A stretch of 64,000 nucleotides of DNA from Branchiostoma belcheri (Eukaryota; Chordata; Leptocardii; Amphioxiformes; Branchiostomatidae). Below the pieces are notes generated by a model that saw only the letters and a program-made list of their open reading frames with translations, did no database searches and had not been told where the DNA came from. Of the stretch, positions 43,671-55,087 are shown piece after piece. Positions within the stretch are counted from its first letter, which is position 1; each line of letters opens with the position of its first letter. Where the stretch lies: assembly GCF_001625305.1 (NCBI RefSeq), contig NW_017804476.1, positions 267,276 through 331,275 on the forward strand. The letters are read 5' to 3'. Position numbers and translations under genes: made by a program.

Positions 43671-44038
43671 AGATGTGCTTCAGATGTGTTCAGGTAGATG
43701 TGCTTCAGATGTGTTCAGGTAGATGTGCAGCAGATGTGTTCAGGTAGATGTGCAGCAGATGTGTTCAGGTAGATGTGCAGCAGATGTGTTCAGGTAGATG
43801 TGCAGCAGATGTGTTCAGGTAGATGTGGAGCAGATGTGTTCAGGTAGATGTGCAGCAGATGTGTTCAGGTAGATGTGCAGCAGATGTGTTCAGGTAGATG
43901 TGCAGCAGATGTGTTCAGGTAGATGTGGAGCAGATGTGTTCAGGGAGATGTGCAGCAGATGTGTTCATGTAGATCTGCAGCAGATGTGTTCAGGTAGATG
44001 TGCAGCAGATGTGTTCAGGTAGATGTGCAGCAGATGTG
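43671..44038. repeat. minisatellite, 25-bp unit, about 15 copies
   Basis: Unit AGATGTGCAGCAGATGTGTT plus CAGGT. Variants GTGCTTCAG (first units) and GTGGAGCAG. A period of 25 is not a multiple of 3, so it does not encode a protein repeat. Confidence 0.97.
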
Positions 44039-45440
44039 AAGTGTTCATGGTTTTGTCAAGAGATGATATCAACCTGAATGGGGAATAGAGTTTCAGTCAC
44101 ACCACGTACAAAACAGTATAAAAATTACTATAAACTCGAAAGAGGCCAAAGCAATCATCATCATCTGGTAAACGTTGCCAGATATTGATCTGTTGTTGCT
44201 CATACCATAAACGCTTTAACTAGATAGCATGACTAGATACCCACATGTGCTAACAACGTATGAGAATGCTATCACATACAGCTTCTACTATTGAAACACT
44301 TCCCATACTATGGAGGCAAGCAGTGTGTGCATCATCAATTTTCAAGCGGTCTGTTGCAACTTTATCAGAGCTTGACGAAGGGGTCCACGCGTACGCGGCA
44401 GCAGTTGTTTTGTTTTCCGCCTCCTCGTCACAAAGTTGTTATCTTCTGCAAACCTGCGTACCGGACGGGGTGCAGCAGGTGTCGGAAACGTCCTGCCACC
44501 GCTACGGGACGGACTGTGACGACTCGTGGCGCTATCACAACAACCCCGGGCGATATCATCGCCATCGGGCTTGTCCAACAGTTGGCACCGGGGTCGCTGT
44601 TAGTTTTCCGTCCGGGGATGATTGTGAATCATGATGGGAACGATAGAGGATTTCCGCCCCCTCCCTTCACACCTACTTTACACGATTTAATCTATCTTTG
44701 TGTCCATTCTTTCTGCTTGCCAGCACAGCCACTTCAATATATACGTAACGTTACCAAAAGAGGACTCTGCTTCTGCAAGCGCACGCTTGAAATCTGAGTT
44801 TTAAAAGTTTAGTTTATTCATGATCTTTTAAACAACTATGCGTGGATCGGACGACTTGTTGCAAAATCAGCCTAGGACAAAGGGATCTGATAGTTTATTT
44901 CTATCCATCCATCCAAACATCCATCCATCCATCCATCCATCCATCCCTTCTGCATCCATCTATTATCCACCCATTCAGTAATTCATTTATCCCATTCATT
45001 CACAATCCATTCTTTCTCCAATTCTTTATCATTGCACTTTTCGGTCCTTTTGGTGCTGGATTCACAGCTGACCAAAGATGTAACTCCTGCAAAAAATATC
45101 CAAACATGACTGTATCAAATCAGCTGGTTTCATACTCGTACACTTACTTTATTTCTTGTCCTCTTAATATGGAGATGGTCTTCAAAGATTATATTTCATC
45201 ATCTCATCACAATGAACTGTTATGATTCTGATAACAGACTTTTGATATGCAGATACTGGGTAAATAAACGTGTAAATGATAACCTCTTTATCACTATACA
45301 AATAGAGGCGAAATTTATTCAGATGGTGGTAGCATTATCTTGATCGTTGATGAAAATTTCATTACGGATGTAATGGTAATTACGAAGAACGGGCAAATTG
45401 ATAAACATGTGATTTTAGGAAAGCAGATAAGTGTGGTGAT
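44039..45440. other. intergenic; CATC microsatellite at 44903-44946
   Basis: At 44260-44797 two overlapping + frames of 124 and 168 codons are open, in GC-rich sequence, with no known domain or splice pattern. The rest holds nothing recognisable. Confidence 0.45.
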
Positions 45441-45735
45441 AAGTCTTTATTTGCAAAATCATGCACGAAGTCTAGTTGCTTTTACAGAGTCAAAGATACT
45501 ATACGGTACAATACAATAATAGGGAACAAAACTTATACTTCTACTACTACGCTTGCTATTATGAGGTTTGACTTCATCTTTGAAGGCAGTGGATAATGAA
45601 TAGTCCCACGTTTTGCATGATGAGTGGATTTTGTGATTTTTTTTAGTCGAAACGCAGTCTTTTGGTGATGTTCTAAATGATGAAAGGATGGAGAAATTGT
45701 GGATTACAGTATTCAACGCATATATATGATGGTAT
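45441..45735 (-). mobile_element. LINE ORF2 end, related to TTTGCAATAAACTT family
   Basis: Minus-strand peptide TVIHNFSILSSFRTSPKDC then SSCKTWDYSLSTAF, similar in layout to 20829. The tail is complementary to AGTCTTTATTTGCAAAATCA. Confidence 0.7.
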
Positions 45736-45788
45736 GAACCTCGTACATCTTTGTGTTGATGGACCTTTTCTAGATCCGTGTGCTTAAA

Positions 45789-45930
45789 AATTCCAAAGGC
45801 TTTGGAATTTTTTGTGTGCTTTTTTATCGGTTGTGTTTGCGTAAAAAAAACAGTGCAAAAAGACAGCCCTATAAAAAGCCTTAACACACGCCAAAAATAA
45901 GCCAAAACCCAAACCTCTGATTGGAGAGTA
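45789..45930. mobile_element. TACTCTCCAAGCAGAGG element, left end lost
   Basis: Right arm complete (AACACACGCCAAAAATAAGC, CCTCTGATTGGAGAGTA); the left arm keeps only TTTTTTATCGG and neighbours. Confidence 0.8.
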
Positions 45931-46492
45931 GGGCGTGTGGTCATGTACTTGTATTGTAGCCTGATTAAATCGCTTTTGCCGGCCGCCCAACATCCAGCCG
46001 GTGGCGGACTACTAGTACTAGTATGTAGGGAGCCCCCCGGAGCTTGGGTTACATAGGCTACTTGTATTGCATATCGTCAATGCATACGAAGATAGTGTAG
46101 TTTTTAGCTTTTTCTATGTTGATTGTTTTTGCTTCATCCGACTGGTATATTTTGTGACCCTGATTGTACAATACTATGTAACTATTTTGCCAGTGCATCG
46201 GTAGCTTACAGCATGTCTTCAGTAGTCTACACCCCTGACATCCTTCAGCCCATTATACACTGACGGGTCGTTATTATCCTAAGATTAAGTTCTGATCTGA
46301 TTATGAAGTGGCCGAGGGCGCGGCGGGTCAGGTTGCGGTGTAGTTTACAAAGTGGCGGCAACATCAGAGGAAGCGCTCCAAATTATCTACCCCTCTCCCC
46401 ACCCCAGGGACTCCTGGTCTCTCCCGTATAACCGTCTGTCCCCGGGGGTGCTTCAAGGATCAAATTCAACAAAGTTTATCCAAGGAGAAGGG
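45931..46492. other. intergenic, nothing recognised
   Basis: No gene or repeat that I can name. Confidence 0.4.
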
Positions 46493-46658
46493 TAGTCTCC
46501 ACCACCAGACTCCTTTTGCAGGCTGAATAAATCGTAGAAAGCGGGCCGATTGGACCCTCGATGGCCAGAAAACACTTCTGGCCAATTGTATCCCCTTTTT
46601 TAGGCGATTTCGAATTCTACGATTTAATCAGCCTGCAAAAGTAGTCTGGTGGAGACTA
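46493..46658. mobile_element. TAGTCTCC/TTTGCAGGCTGA hairpin MITE (copy 2)
   Basis: Ends TAGTCTCCACCACCAGACT and AGTCTGGTGGAGACTA, inner CTTTTGCAGGCTGAATAAAT and complement. Flanks GAGAAGGG (46485-46492) and GAGAAAGG (46659-46666) match at 7 of 8. Confidence 0.9.
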
Positions 46659-46666
46659 GAGAAAGG

Positions 46667-47016
46667 TAGCCTCTACCGCGGATCGCTGAAAAAAAAGAAA
46701 TTAGCCAAATAAAGGGAATAGTATACAAGGGGAGTTAGCCGACCAGAGATAGCCTGGGTACCATCCTACTTGTATGCCGGGGCTCCCACACTCGCTTCCC
46801 TAAGAAGTACTACTTCTTAGGGAAGCGAGTGTGGGAGCCCCGGCATACAAGTAGGATGGTACCCAGGCTAGACCAGAGAGGGTACATTTTGTAAAATGTA
46901 CTATCTCTAGCGGATCATGATCAACTCTCCTGGCATGTTATCTCTCTATTTCAGGCTCTCTATTTGGCCAACTTCTCAGCTCTTTCCGACCTCCTCGCGA
47001 AGCCTGGTAGAGGCTA
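46667..47016. mobile_element. TAGCCTCTACC hairpin MITE (copy 4), host of a palindrome
   Basis: Ends TAGCCTCTACCGCGG and GCCTGGTAGAGGCTA. Split by the palindrome at 46750-46870. The right flank GAAGAAGG resembles the left GAGAAAGG. Confidence 0.88.
46750..46870. mobile_element. perfect 121-bp palindromic MITE, nested
   Basis: Two 60-bp arms are exact reverse complements around a single C at 46810. Starts TAGCCTGGGTACCATCC. Exact 9-bp target duplications GACCAGAGA at 46741-46749 and 46871-46879. Confidence 0.97.
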
Positions 47017-47654
47017 GAAGAAGGTGTGTCTAAGTTTATTTTGACAGTTGCCATTCGGTAGACGAATTTACCGACTAGTAAAAGACCAATAAATGAGTAA
47101 CTACGTCCGTCTCATTAGCGTTTGGTAAACACAATCTTTGAAGAGCCAAGGCAATTCGAAAGAAAAAAAAATTAAAAGTGGGTTATAGATGACAGATGGT
47201 CACGTATAGATGTATCAGGAACAAAATGCAATTTCCCTGGATTTTTTCATAAGCTTGTCCAGTTCTTCCATGCGAAAACCGCATTTCCTCAAGTATTAAA
47301 ATTAAAGCTGACGGAAATTGTGTCAAATCATGCAGCTGCGCTTGACCACTGAGAATCTTTTTCATGTTAGACATCGAGATTTGTAATTCCTTTGGTCAAC
47401 GCAGCCATCGTTTCATCAGTCGATAGATAAGAATAACATAAATTTCCGTAGGCAACACATTAAAATTCTTGTCTCAGATGATGTCTCGTCCCATTATCAT
47501 CATCGTCAAAAACAATAACAGCTTGATATCAGGAGTTAAAATCTAAGGTCAGTTAGCACTGTTACACAGCATTTCTCTGTTGTAGCATTCATTTCTACTG
47601 GTAAATATTTCGGTGTGGTAATCTGGATGTACGTGGCTGTTGTAGTATAGGAAA
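47017..47654. other. intergenic, nothing recognised
   Basis: AT-rich sequence with no gene evidence. Confidence 0.4.
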
Positions 47655-48256
47655 GAGAGGTTGTGAGGGAATGATCGTTACCTTTTTATATATGGCCGTT
47701 TTTTTTTGGTCTTGATCCCCACCAACCCGTCGGTGGCCGCGGACCTTCTCTGGCTAATGGATACTGCCTGGCCAATTTGATACTGTCTTTTTGCCACCGA
47801 GAGGGATCTGCTTGGAGATTATAGGAACAGACGCTGTGACATCAAGCCAATTCTGTCACGTATGTACTAGTAATTGATGACTCAGTAGTGTATATATAGG
47901 GCATATTAAAACGAGAGCAAAGGAAGCGGTCTTTGGGTTTACTGAATGTCGCTTCCGTGCCCCGCTGTGTTATGAAGAGTTTAGTCAGAAATGAGGTGTT
48001 TTCAGCTGGATCTTTAATGTTCATGATTTCATGGTGAAGTAATGTAATCTCCAAGTCCAAGCAGATCCCTTTCGGTTGCAAGACAGTATCCATTTGATAA
48101 TAATAATAGCCCGAGAAGGTCGCCGACCACGTAGCGACAAAAACAAACAAACAAACAAACAAACAAACAAACAAGCAAACAAACAAACAAACAAAAAACG
48201 GCCATATATATAAAAAGCTAACGATCATTCCCCCACAGCCTCTGCTTGGAGAGTAA
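47655..48256. mobile_element. large fold-back element, arms about 165-200 bp
   Basis: Left arm 47660-47822 and right arm 48045-48240 are inverted: GGGAATGATCGTTA, TATATATGGCCGTTTTTT, GGCGACCTTCTC-like, GGATACTG and GGGATCTGCTTGGA. The right end is CCTCTGCTTGGAGAGTA. A CAAA microsatellite (48139-48196) has grown in the right arm. The 222-bp centre is unknown. Confidence 0.82.
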
Positions 48257-48264
48257 TGGTAGTC

Positions 48265-48565
48265 TTGCCTGGGTACCATCCGGATTTTGGCCCGGCAACG
48301 CTCGAAAAAAATTCAAAAAAGAGTAAAATTTATCCAATAGGAGAATAAACTGGGGGAGTTTAGCCATCCTCCCAAGCCAGGGGTGCTTCCTTACGAGCGG
48401 GATAGCTCTGCCGTGGGAGAATGAGTTTAGCCAGCGTAGAGTTCATTTGCCCGCGTAGTTAGGGGGAAATTAACCCTCTCGCAGACGGACTCATCTGGCC
48501 AACAATTTCCCTTTTTTACCCAATTCTAGGATCCGTACCCCCGTAGGAAAGCCTGGTGGAGGCTA
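48265..48565. mobile_element. TAGCCTCCACC-type element, about 300 bp
   Basis: Right end GGATCCGTACCCCCGTAGG then CCTGGTGGAGGCTA; left end TTGCCTGGGTACCATCCGGA. The two ends come from different subfamilies. No target duplication. Confidence 0.65.
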
Positions 48566-50250
48566 AAATAATGGGGAAGGGATCTTTTGAAGTTTATAGT
48601 TTGAAAGCCATAGAAAAAGGTAGGGGCTGTCGTTTGTACATGTACATGTATCCTCAAATACCCTCCTGTGTTTAACGTTGCTAACACGCGTCAAGGATAT
48701 ATCTATTGAATGTTCCTGGGATTGACTTGCTTATTTTGTCTACAAGTTATCGGGATGGGGTGGGAGGGGTATTAAATTTGGTAAAACAAGCCGATACGCA
48801 TCACAAATAATTGGGCGATTAAAGAGGAAAAAAGTTATCGTTAAAGTAGGCGAATAACGTTAAGATCGGAATGTCAAGTCTCGCACGTCAAAAATGTCGA
48901 TAAGAAATTGTTGAAAAATTGTTTTTCTTGATCCTGTAGTCGCACGCGACTCGAAAGGATTTAGGCCGAACGTTGGGTTGTGAAAGATCATACCGGTGTT
49001 GGCAGGACACTACAGTTTTTATGGATTCTTTACTTCCGCTGTTGGGATATGGTGTTATATGAGAATATGATCGTTGCCATGGTAACAAAGTCGGCAAGAA
49101 TCCCTGCGTAGGAATGTCGTGCTTTGATCACGATTTGATGGAGCTACGCCAGCTGTCCGGCTCAGATCTTATGCAGATTACGCGGCATAAACCTGGCTTA
49201 TGTTATCACAGGGGATCAGGATTTCTTAAATGGTAGAACAAAATATCCCTGGCGTGAAGACCAGCTCGAAGGCATCACCTCACCTCACGTCTGTCTCGGA
49301 ACCGTGAGGCGTGAAATCACGTCTCTGCGCACACCGCGCACACACAGTAGTGACTCGTCCCTCCCGTTTGGAGGACATCCAGAGACCGTCCTGTCTTGTC
49401 TCTAGGACAGGTCACATCACGTTCCCGCCTTTTGGCCCCTCCCGGATTCCTCTCGTCCCCAGGGTCGTCATTAGGATGATACTTCCCACCACCTCCCCGG
49501 CGGCGCCTTTGATCTCCGTAATACCCCGTAAAACTGGAGACGATCCGGAATAATCACCATGACGACCGTCAAACGTACAAGGTCCATAACATCACCCTTG
49601 TTGTTTACGTTTACACGCAATTCAACGGCCTTGGGCTCCATATCAACATCAATTCAAATAGTCTAAACATTCCACCAATTTTCATAAAGATACAATTCCT
49701 TTTGAGACTTCGCAAATGAGACATCCTTTCCTAAAGAACCGCAAATTGCCTCAAATTTAAATGTAGACTCGTAAGATTTAGAACATAATTTAAAGGTTTA
49801 CGTTCTCTAAACGTGTCCCCTACAGGCAGAACTAAAAAGAAAATGTCTCACAGCATTCTTTAAATTGTAATGCCGCAATGTATTTGTCTTACTGATTCAT
49901 ATTGTACTTGGCAAAGAAAACTTTGCTAATGTTCGAACTAAAGTAGTTGTTGTGATATTCAATATTGCAACTTTGACATCAGCTGTCTTTCTTGTACCGT
50001 GCTACTTGTCACATCTTGATTCCTCCCAACAGATGTCACCAAAGGGTTGATCTAGTCAGCGTGAAAAAGTAAATTTCTGTAAAAATGCGGATTTTCCGGG
50101 CGAACTTCTGCCTTTTGCTCTGGCCGTAATGACTGGTCCCTGGTGGATCCGGAATGACGCGATCAGCCCCGGATTCCGTGACAAGAAGGGGAACGGATCC
50201 GTTCTGCCGGATCTGCCGATTCCCCGCCGCTGGCTCCTGGGATGACGCGT
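48566..50250. other. intergenic, no gene recognised
   Basis: Short open frames only (up to 80 codons at 49311-49553, GC-rich). Repeats not recognised. Confidence 0.45.
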
Positions 50251-50680
50251 CTTGTTTTCCTGCGGTGTTCGATTAATGGTCGATTAATTTGAAGAAAGCA
50301 TTCGACATAGGAATTAGAGAAGGGTTATAAAAAAACTGTGTTTCTCACGCTTTGCATTGTAACTGTATGGAATTGTGGATTCCATTCATCTTGTTTTCCT
50401 TCGGTGTTCGATTAATGGTCGATTAATTTGAAGAAAGCATTCGACATAGGAATTAGAGAAGGGTTATAAAAAAATCTGTATTTCTCACGCTTTGTATTGC
50501 AAAAAAGAAGCTCTAACTTTATGACCTGTGGTTCCATTCATTTTGTTTTTCTGCCGTGTTCGATTGATTTAAAGAAACCATTCGACATAGGAATTAAAGA
50601 AAGGTTATAAAAATCTGTATTTCTCACGATTTGCATCGCAAAAAAGCTCTAAATGTATGGAATTCACATTTTCTGTCATC
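50251..50680. repeat. tandem array, about 139-151 bp unit, 3 copies
   Basis: CTTGTTTTCC begins units at 50251 and about 50390; a third starts near 50541 (TTTTGTTTTTCTGCCG). Each has GTTCGATTAATGG-like, CATTCGACATAGGAATTA and TTTCTCACGCTTTG. Confidence 0.92.
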
Positions 50681-50791
50681 CACGTTCCGACATGGCAACA
50701 GACATCTTTGCCCATTTTCGGGATCATGACTACTGGCAATTAAATCATTGCGCGCCCTGATGTCATCCATAAAAATGACTTGCTGTGGCCT
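50681..50791. mobile_element. AGGCCACA element, right-hand fragment
   Basis: GATGTCATCCATAAAAATGA then CTTGCTGTGGCCTA, with ACATGGCAACAGACATC upstream as in 14953-15463 inverted. Its terminus was the target of the next MITE. Confidence 0.8.
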
Positions 50792-50796
50792 AATTG

Positions 50797-50979
50797 GGGG
50801 CCGGCAAGCCCTTTTCCGTAGAGCGTAATCGGCCGTTTTAATTCTACGTACTATTTTTGCGTAGAGGGTATTCGGCGTTTTAACTCTACGTAATGTGTTG
50901 TAGCCACTCAAAGCGTAATCGAGAGGTTTCCAAATTCAGCGTAGAGCGTTGTCGGGACCCCCCCCCCCTTGCAGGCCCT
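50797..50979. mobile_element. hAT-like MITE with GTAGAGCGTA words
   Basis: Starts GGGGCCGGCAAGCCC and ends CTTGCAGGCCCT. Exact 8-bp target duplications CCTAATTG at 50789-50796 and 50980-50987. Same subfamily as 8264. Confidence 0.94.
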
Positions 50980-51361
50980 CCTAATTGTACTTCAAAGTTG
51001 TGACCAGTTGTCAAGCACGTTTTTTTTCCTCGCGTGTTCTCGGTAACAGTTAAGTACACAACTTGAAGCCTGTCCGTGAAGGTATGCACACCGTCAGGTC
51101 TTGACATTCATGGCCCTAAGGTGTGGGAGGAAACAATGGGAACCGACGCACCTGTCTGTTATAGGTAGCACATATATCTGCCTCATCAATGCTGATGTGT
51201 TTTCGTGTTATTGTTGTTGTTTGTAGTGTTTATTGGTTTATTTGTGTCAACAACAGCATATAACTGGCAGCCGTGACGTACAAGGCTGAATTTTGATGCT
51301 TGTTTACAATAACTGTTAACATAAATTATTCATAGTAGGGCCATTGATAAGTTAAAATCAT

Positions 51362-51399
51362 GTCGACAGACAAACAGACAGGCAGACAGACAGAAAGAA

Positions 51400-51442
<43 letters not shown>

Positions 51443-51473
51443 AAGACAGACAGACAGACAGAAAGACAGACAG
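51362..51473. repeat. GACA microsatellite
   Basis: About 27 GACA-type units with AAAGACA variants. The reading frames through it give Cys-Leu-Ser-Val runs that are not protein evidence. Confidence 0.97.
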
Positions 51474-51541
51474 CCTAGCCCTTTTTTCATCACGTGGACC
51501 TTTAAATTCATTTACCTTTACCTTCCGACCTAACTCAGGTA

Positions 51542-51640
51542 TAGTCATTTGCATCTGTAAGGAAAAGTCACAACGTCTAGCCAGGAATCGAACCCGTGAC
51601 CTCTCGATCCCGTGTCCACGCCACTCGGCACTGTCTGAGA
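51542..51640 (-). mobile_element. SINE head fragment
   Basis: On + AGGAATCGAACCCGTGACCT (B-box complement) then CACGCCACTCGGCA. The tail is missing. Confidence 0.6.
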
Positions 51641-52156
51641 CAACGTTTCCGTGTCAAGCTACCTGAAGAAGTGATGTCACTTTAATCCAGATGAAGGACA
51701 CAGTCTAAGGTGACGTTCGTTAATTGCTTAGCAGCAAAAAATACAAACCTACCAGTATCTAACCAACACACATCGGTGTACTCAGGTGAGCACAGGTATC
51801 TGGAACACCTGTAGTGACAGAAGGATCTTATTCTTAAGGTTTTAGGAGAACAATTTGTAGATAGACGTTTTCATGTTCTGTCACCTGAACCAAGAGAAGG
51901 GTTCCGACTGTTAGTAAGTCTTCTGTCCTGTTCAAATATTGGGGTACTCTGAAATTAGATGAATTTGATAAAACTCGGTCATTTCTTTGTATTATTTTGC
52001 TCAGATATGCCTACAATTCATTATTACGACTGTGCCCAATTGATGGCCACAAAAAAAATGTATGTGTCTCTCTTTTTCCTTGTAGTATTCAAGACATCAT
52101 TGCATCATGGGCCAGGGTCAAGAGCAAATATATGTTGTATAGGTAAGACATTACGT
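51641..52156. other. intergenic, nothing recognised
   Basis: No gene or repeat that I can name. Confidence 0.4.
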
Positions 52157-52245
52157 TTCTTTTTTTTTATTCCAACATTTCATGACTAGACATGGTGACG
52201 ACACACTCAAGTTTTTTATGCCGCCACCAACGCATAAACTGCAAC
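52157..52245 (-). mobile_element. SINE tail fragment
   Basis: On + ATTCCAACATTTCATGACTA then GACGACACACTCAAGTTTTT, matching the left part of 58928-59135. Confidence 0.75.
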
Positions 52246-52485
52246 TGTACCTACGTGATTCCTTCGTGTTTTGGAACAATTGACAAAGTTCATTGTTGTC
52301 TTTAAACACGCATGCGTGCCCGTTTGTGCCGTGCACGAATGCCCGGCGTTCGGAGCCAAATCCTTGAGCTGCCACATACGTGAGAGGTCAGGTGTTTAGG
52401 GCTAGGATTGGTGTTAGAGTTAGGGTTAGAGTTGGGATCATTGTTCAGGGCTAGGGTTAGACTTACGATTGGTGTTAGGTTATAT

Positions 52486-52815
52486 GAATGAATGAATGAA
52501 TGAACTTTATTGCTCGACAATCGTACATGGTACAATGTGTGGCAGTAATACAGCAATACTACAAAACTAAACTATCTTATTACATATCTTACTACAAACT
52601 ACTATCTATACAGTATATGAGTCACACTATGTTAATAAATTGATGATTTGGTCTCGCTTATGAAATAAGGTGTACAGAAATTGACCTACGTAAGCAGATA
52701 TGGTAGTAGGACATGACAATAATTCATGGAATGTATCGTACTGTGTACTAGATTGGGTGAACTTTGTCTTAGTGGTAATAGTCTGTAAATAGTGGATTAT
52801 ATTAGGTTAAGTCTT
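52486..52815 (-). mobile_element. LINE ORF2 end and tail with GAAT microsatellite
   Basis: Minus-strand peptide FHELLSCPTTISAYVGQFLY then TLFHKRDQIINLLT and stop; the tail is complementary to CTTTATTGCTCGACAATCGT and ends in a TTCA run. Same group as 1014 and 18891. Just outside, 52390-52480 has degenerate TTAGGG-like words. Confidence 0.82.
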
Positions 52816-52871
52816 TCACACCACGACTAAACCCCTCCCACCCCTTGTCTTAGATATATTGGAAACGGAGT

Positions 52872-53067
52872 TAATCTCCAAGCAGAGGTTTGGGTTATTT
52901 TTGGCGTGTTTTTTAAGGCTTTTTTATCGTTTTTTTTTTTTGCACTGGAGTTTTATTTGTTGGGTTGGGGTGAAAACATTTCCAGTGCAAAAAAAGATAA
53001 CTCCGATAAAAAAAGCCTAAAAACACGCCAAAAATAGCACAAAACCCAAACCTCTGCTTGGAGAGTA
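52872..53067. mobile_element. TACTCTCCAAGCAGAGG fold-back element
   Basis: Ends TAATCTCCAAGCAGAGG and CCTCTGCTTGGAGAGTA; arms of about 80 bp (TTTTTGGCGTGTTTTTTAAG and complement). The outer six bases CGGAGT recur on both sides. Confidence 0.92.
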
Positions 53068-53426
53068 TGTCGGAGTCATGTATTTGGCAGGATCCTGTAT
53101 TTGGCGTGCGTACCACGCTGTTGTTCGACGATTAACGTGTTTTTTTCTTTATTTGCGTCTTTCGTCATCCGTATTTTTATGACTCTTGACTAATAAATCA
53201 CGTTGTGTTGGACGTGTGGGTTCGCAGAGAGCGGTGTTTATGTAAGGAACCTCTCTAATCAGCAGGCCACACAAGACCTTAAGAACAACTGTTTGCACGG
53301 CAAGTTTACCTGTTTGCACAAAGCAGCCGATTCTATTACCTGTTCAGCTCACCTGTGTTTGACGTGGGTTAACACACCTGACGGTACGGCGCACCTGAGC
53401 TGACTGACGTCACACTGAGCAGCAAA

Positions 53427-53979
53427 GGCCGTGTTTAAGTGAAGTCACGCAAGGCGCTTTACATGTGGTTTACCCCGAAGCGGTTTCAGGTGGCTCCATC
53501 TGAACGCTCCAAATCACATTGAAAGCGCCTCGATCCCAAACCACTTGTAGAGGCGGTTTCGAATCGGTTTTCCCGCATCGCGATTTGCGTCTGAACGCAA
53601 TGTGATTTCAATGTGACTTCTCCTGGTCATGGATTACGGGGTGATATTTCTTTTTTTATATGCAATACCAACTTTTACGTGGCAGCAACTTAAAGAGCAG
53701 TAATGGTCAAATAATGTGTCCGTTCTAGGGCGAGCTTCACCGCCTCTGGCGGGACTACGTCGGCATTCGGCCGAGATACGCTGGGAGGGGGGCAAGCAGG
53801 TCGTTGACCTCTGACATTAATAACACGCTACCTTGCGTGTTTTAATCAAACAACAATAAATGTAGCTCAAGCGAATTGTGATCGGAAACGGTTTCAAAGG
53901 ATTGTGTGGCACGTGGACCAGATGTGAGGAATGTGAGTTACCCGAATCGCGGTTTGGGTGACTTCACATAAACACGGCC
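53427..53979. mobile_element. GGCCGTGTTTAAGTGAAGTC element, 553 bp
   Basis: Ends GGCCGTGTTTAAGTGAAGTC and GACTTCACATAAACACGGCC, imperfect inverted repeats of 20 bp. Internal GCGATTTGCG and CGGTTTC words recur. No open frame of note. Superfamily unclear; AAA flanks both sides. Confidence 0.75.
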
Positions 53980-55087
53980 AAAGTAAGGAACTATTCTCGG
54001 AATACTCTCCTTCACTTTTAATTAAAACAATAATAACCATCACACGGCTTAAAAACAATAAACATATTTTATTGTCAATCCTATGTTCATTGGCTATAGA
54101 GAGATTTTTAAAAAGTTTTTGCGCTTTTCCCTTTTTGTCTTATATTGATACTCATTGATGACAAAGCGTTTTCTGCATGATTTAAAAACATCTTGAATAA
54201 AAGCAATTACATCAGGCAATAATATCTAATGAAACCCCCTTTGTAAGGTGACAAATATACTGCCGTTCGTTACATGAAAAACACAAAAACCGCTTGAATG
54301 AATGATGAAGACAATGTTGACTTCGATAGCCGGCGGACAAATACACAGGGACTCACAGGTGGTTGAAAATTACTGCCGGCTGAAAGGAGTTATAAAGCGG
54401 AGGTAATATTGCCGTATGAACAAGTCTATAGAAGAAGAATTTACTACGTTCGTGTCAACATTTCTTTAAGGTAGCCACAGAGGGGCCTTTCAAGTCATTA
54501 CCTTGGTATCCAACAAACCAAACTAAACGTTGCACACTTGTAACAAAACAGGGTGACCTCTGGCAGGGACCTCTTGTCGCTGTCATGTAGTGTTGATCCC
54601 AGTATATAAAGATACAAGGCTTTCCGATGGTTCACAAACAAGGCGTTTGTTTCCTATTCATCTCGCTAAGTTGTTATTTGCGTTTGGTTGTCACCGACCT
54701 AGCTGTTGTCGATCGGCACACCTGCTGTTTGCGTTCCGTTGTCATGCGCGCATGGACCTACCCGACCGCCGGTATCGAGCAGTGAGTCCAAATGGAACAG
54801 TAAGTGAGTCCGGAGGTTCATAGAAATGCTGTCAGCCTCTTTGAGAGGAAAATACTGCTTTTCTTTTCATCGCTTCCTGGTACAGATGTGGTGAATGGAG
54901 ACTGAAGGTAGCTCAAAGCCCCAGTACAGTAGTCACAAAGCAAGAAAAAAGGCTTCGAAACGTTTTTAAGTGACAGCACCAATGTTAAATACAACGTCCA
55001 AGTTTAGTTCTTTATACTTAGCATTATATACTTTACAACAACAGCAAAATTACCTGTTCAATTCAGTTTGGACCGTAATTATAAGTC
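53980..55087. other. intergenic, no gene recognised
   Basis: An open frame of 77 codons at 54590-54823 has no recognisable feature. Confidence 0.4.

Noticed and set aside
43671-44038. Regular 25-bp repeats resembling a CRISPR array or a repeat protein
   Set aside because: No spacers, and 25 is not divisible by 3, so no constant peptide repeat. Plain minisatellite.
44260-44797. Two overlapping frames of 124 and 168 codons
   Set aside because: GC-rich sequence keeps several frames open; no domain, splice sites or conserved motif.
47842-48279. Open frame with FVCLFVCLFV runs
   Set aside because: Translation of a CAAA microsatellite inside a fold-back element.
51326-51554. Cys-Leu-Ser-Val repeat frames
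   Set aside because: Translation of a GACA microsatellite.
52390-52480. TTAGGG-like words suggesting an interstitial telomere
   Set aside because: Degenerate, with mixed TTAGAG, CTAGG and TTGGG words and no run of exact hexamers.
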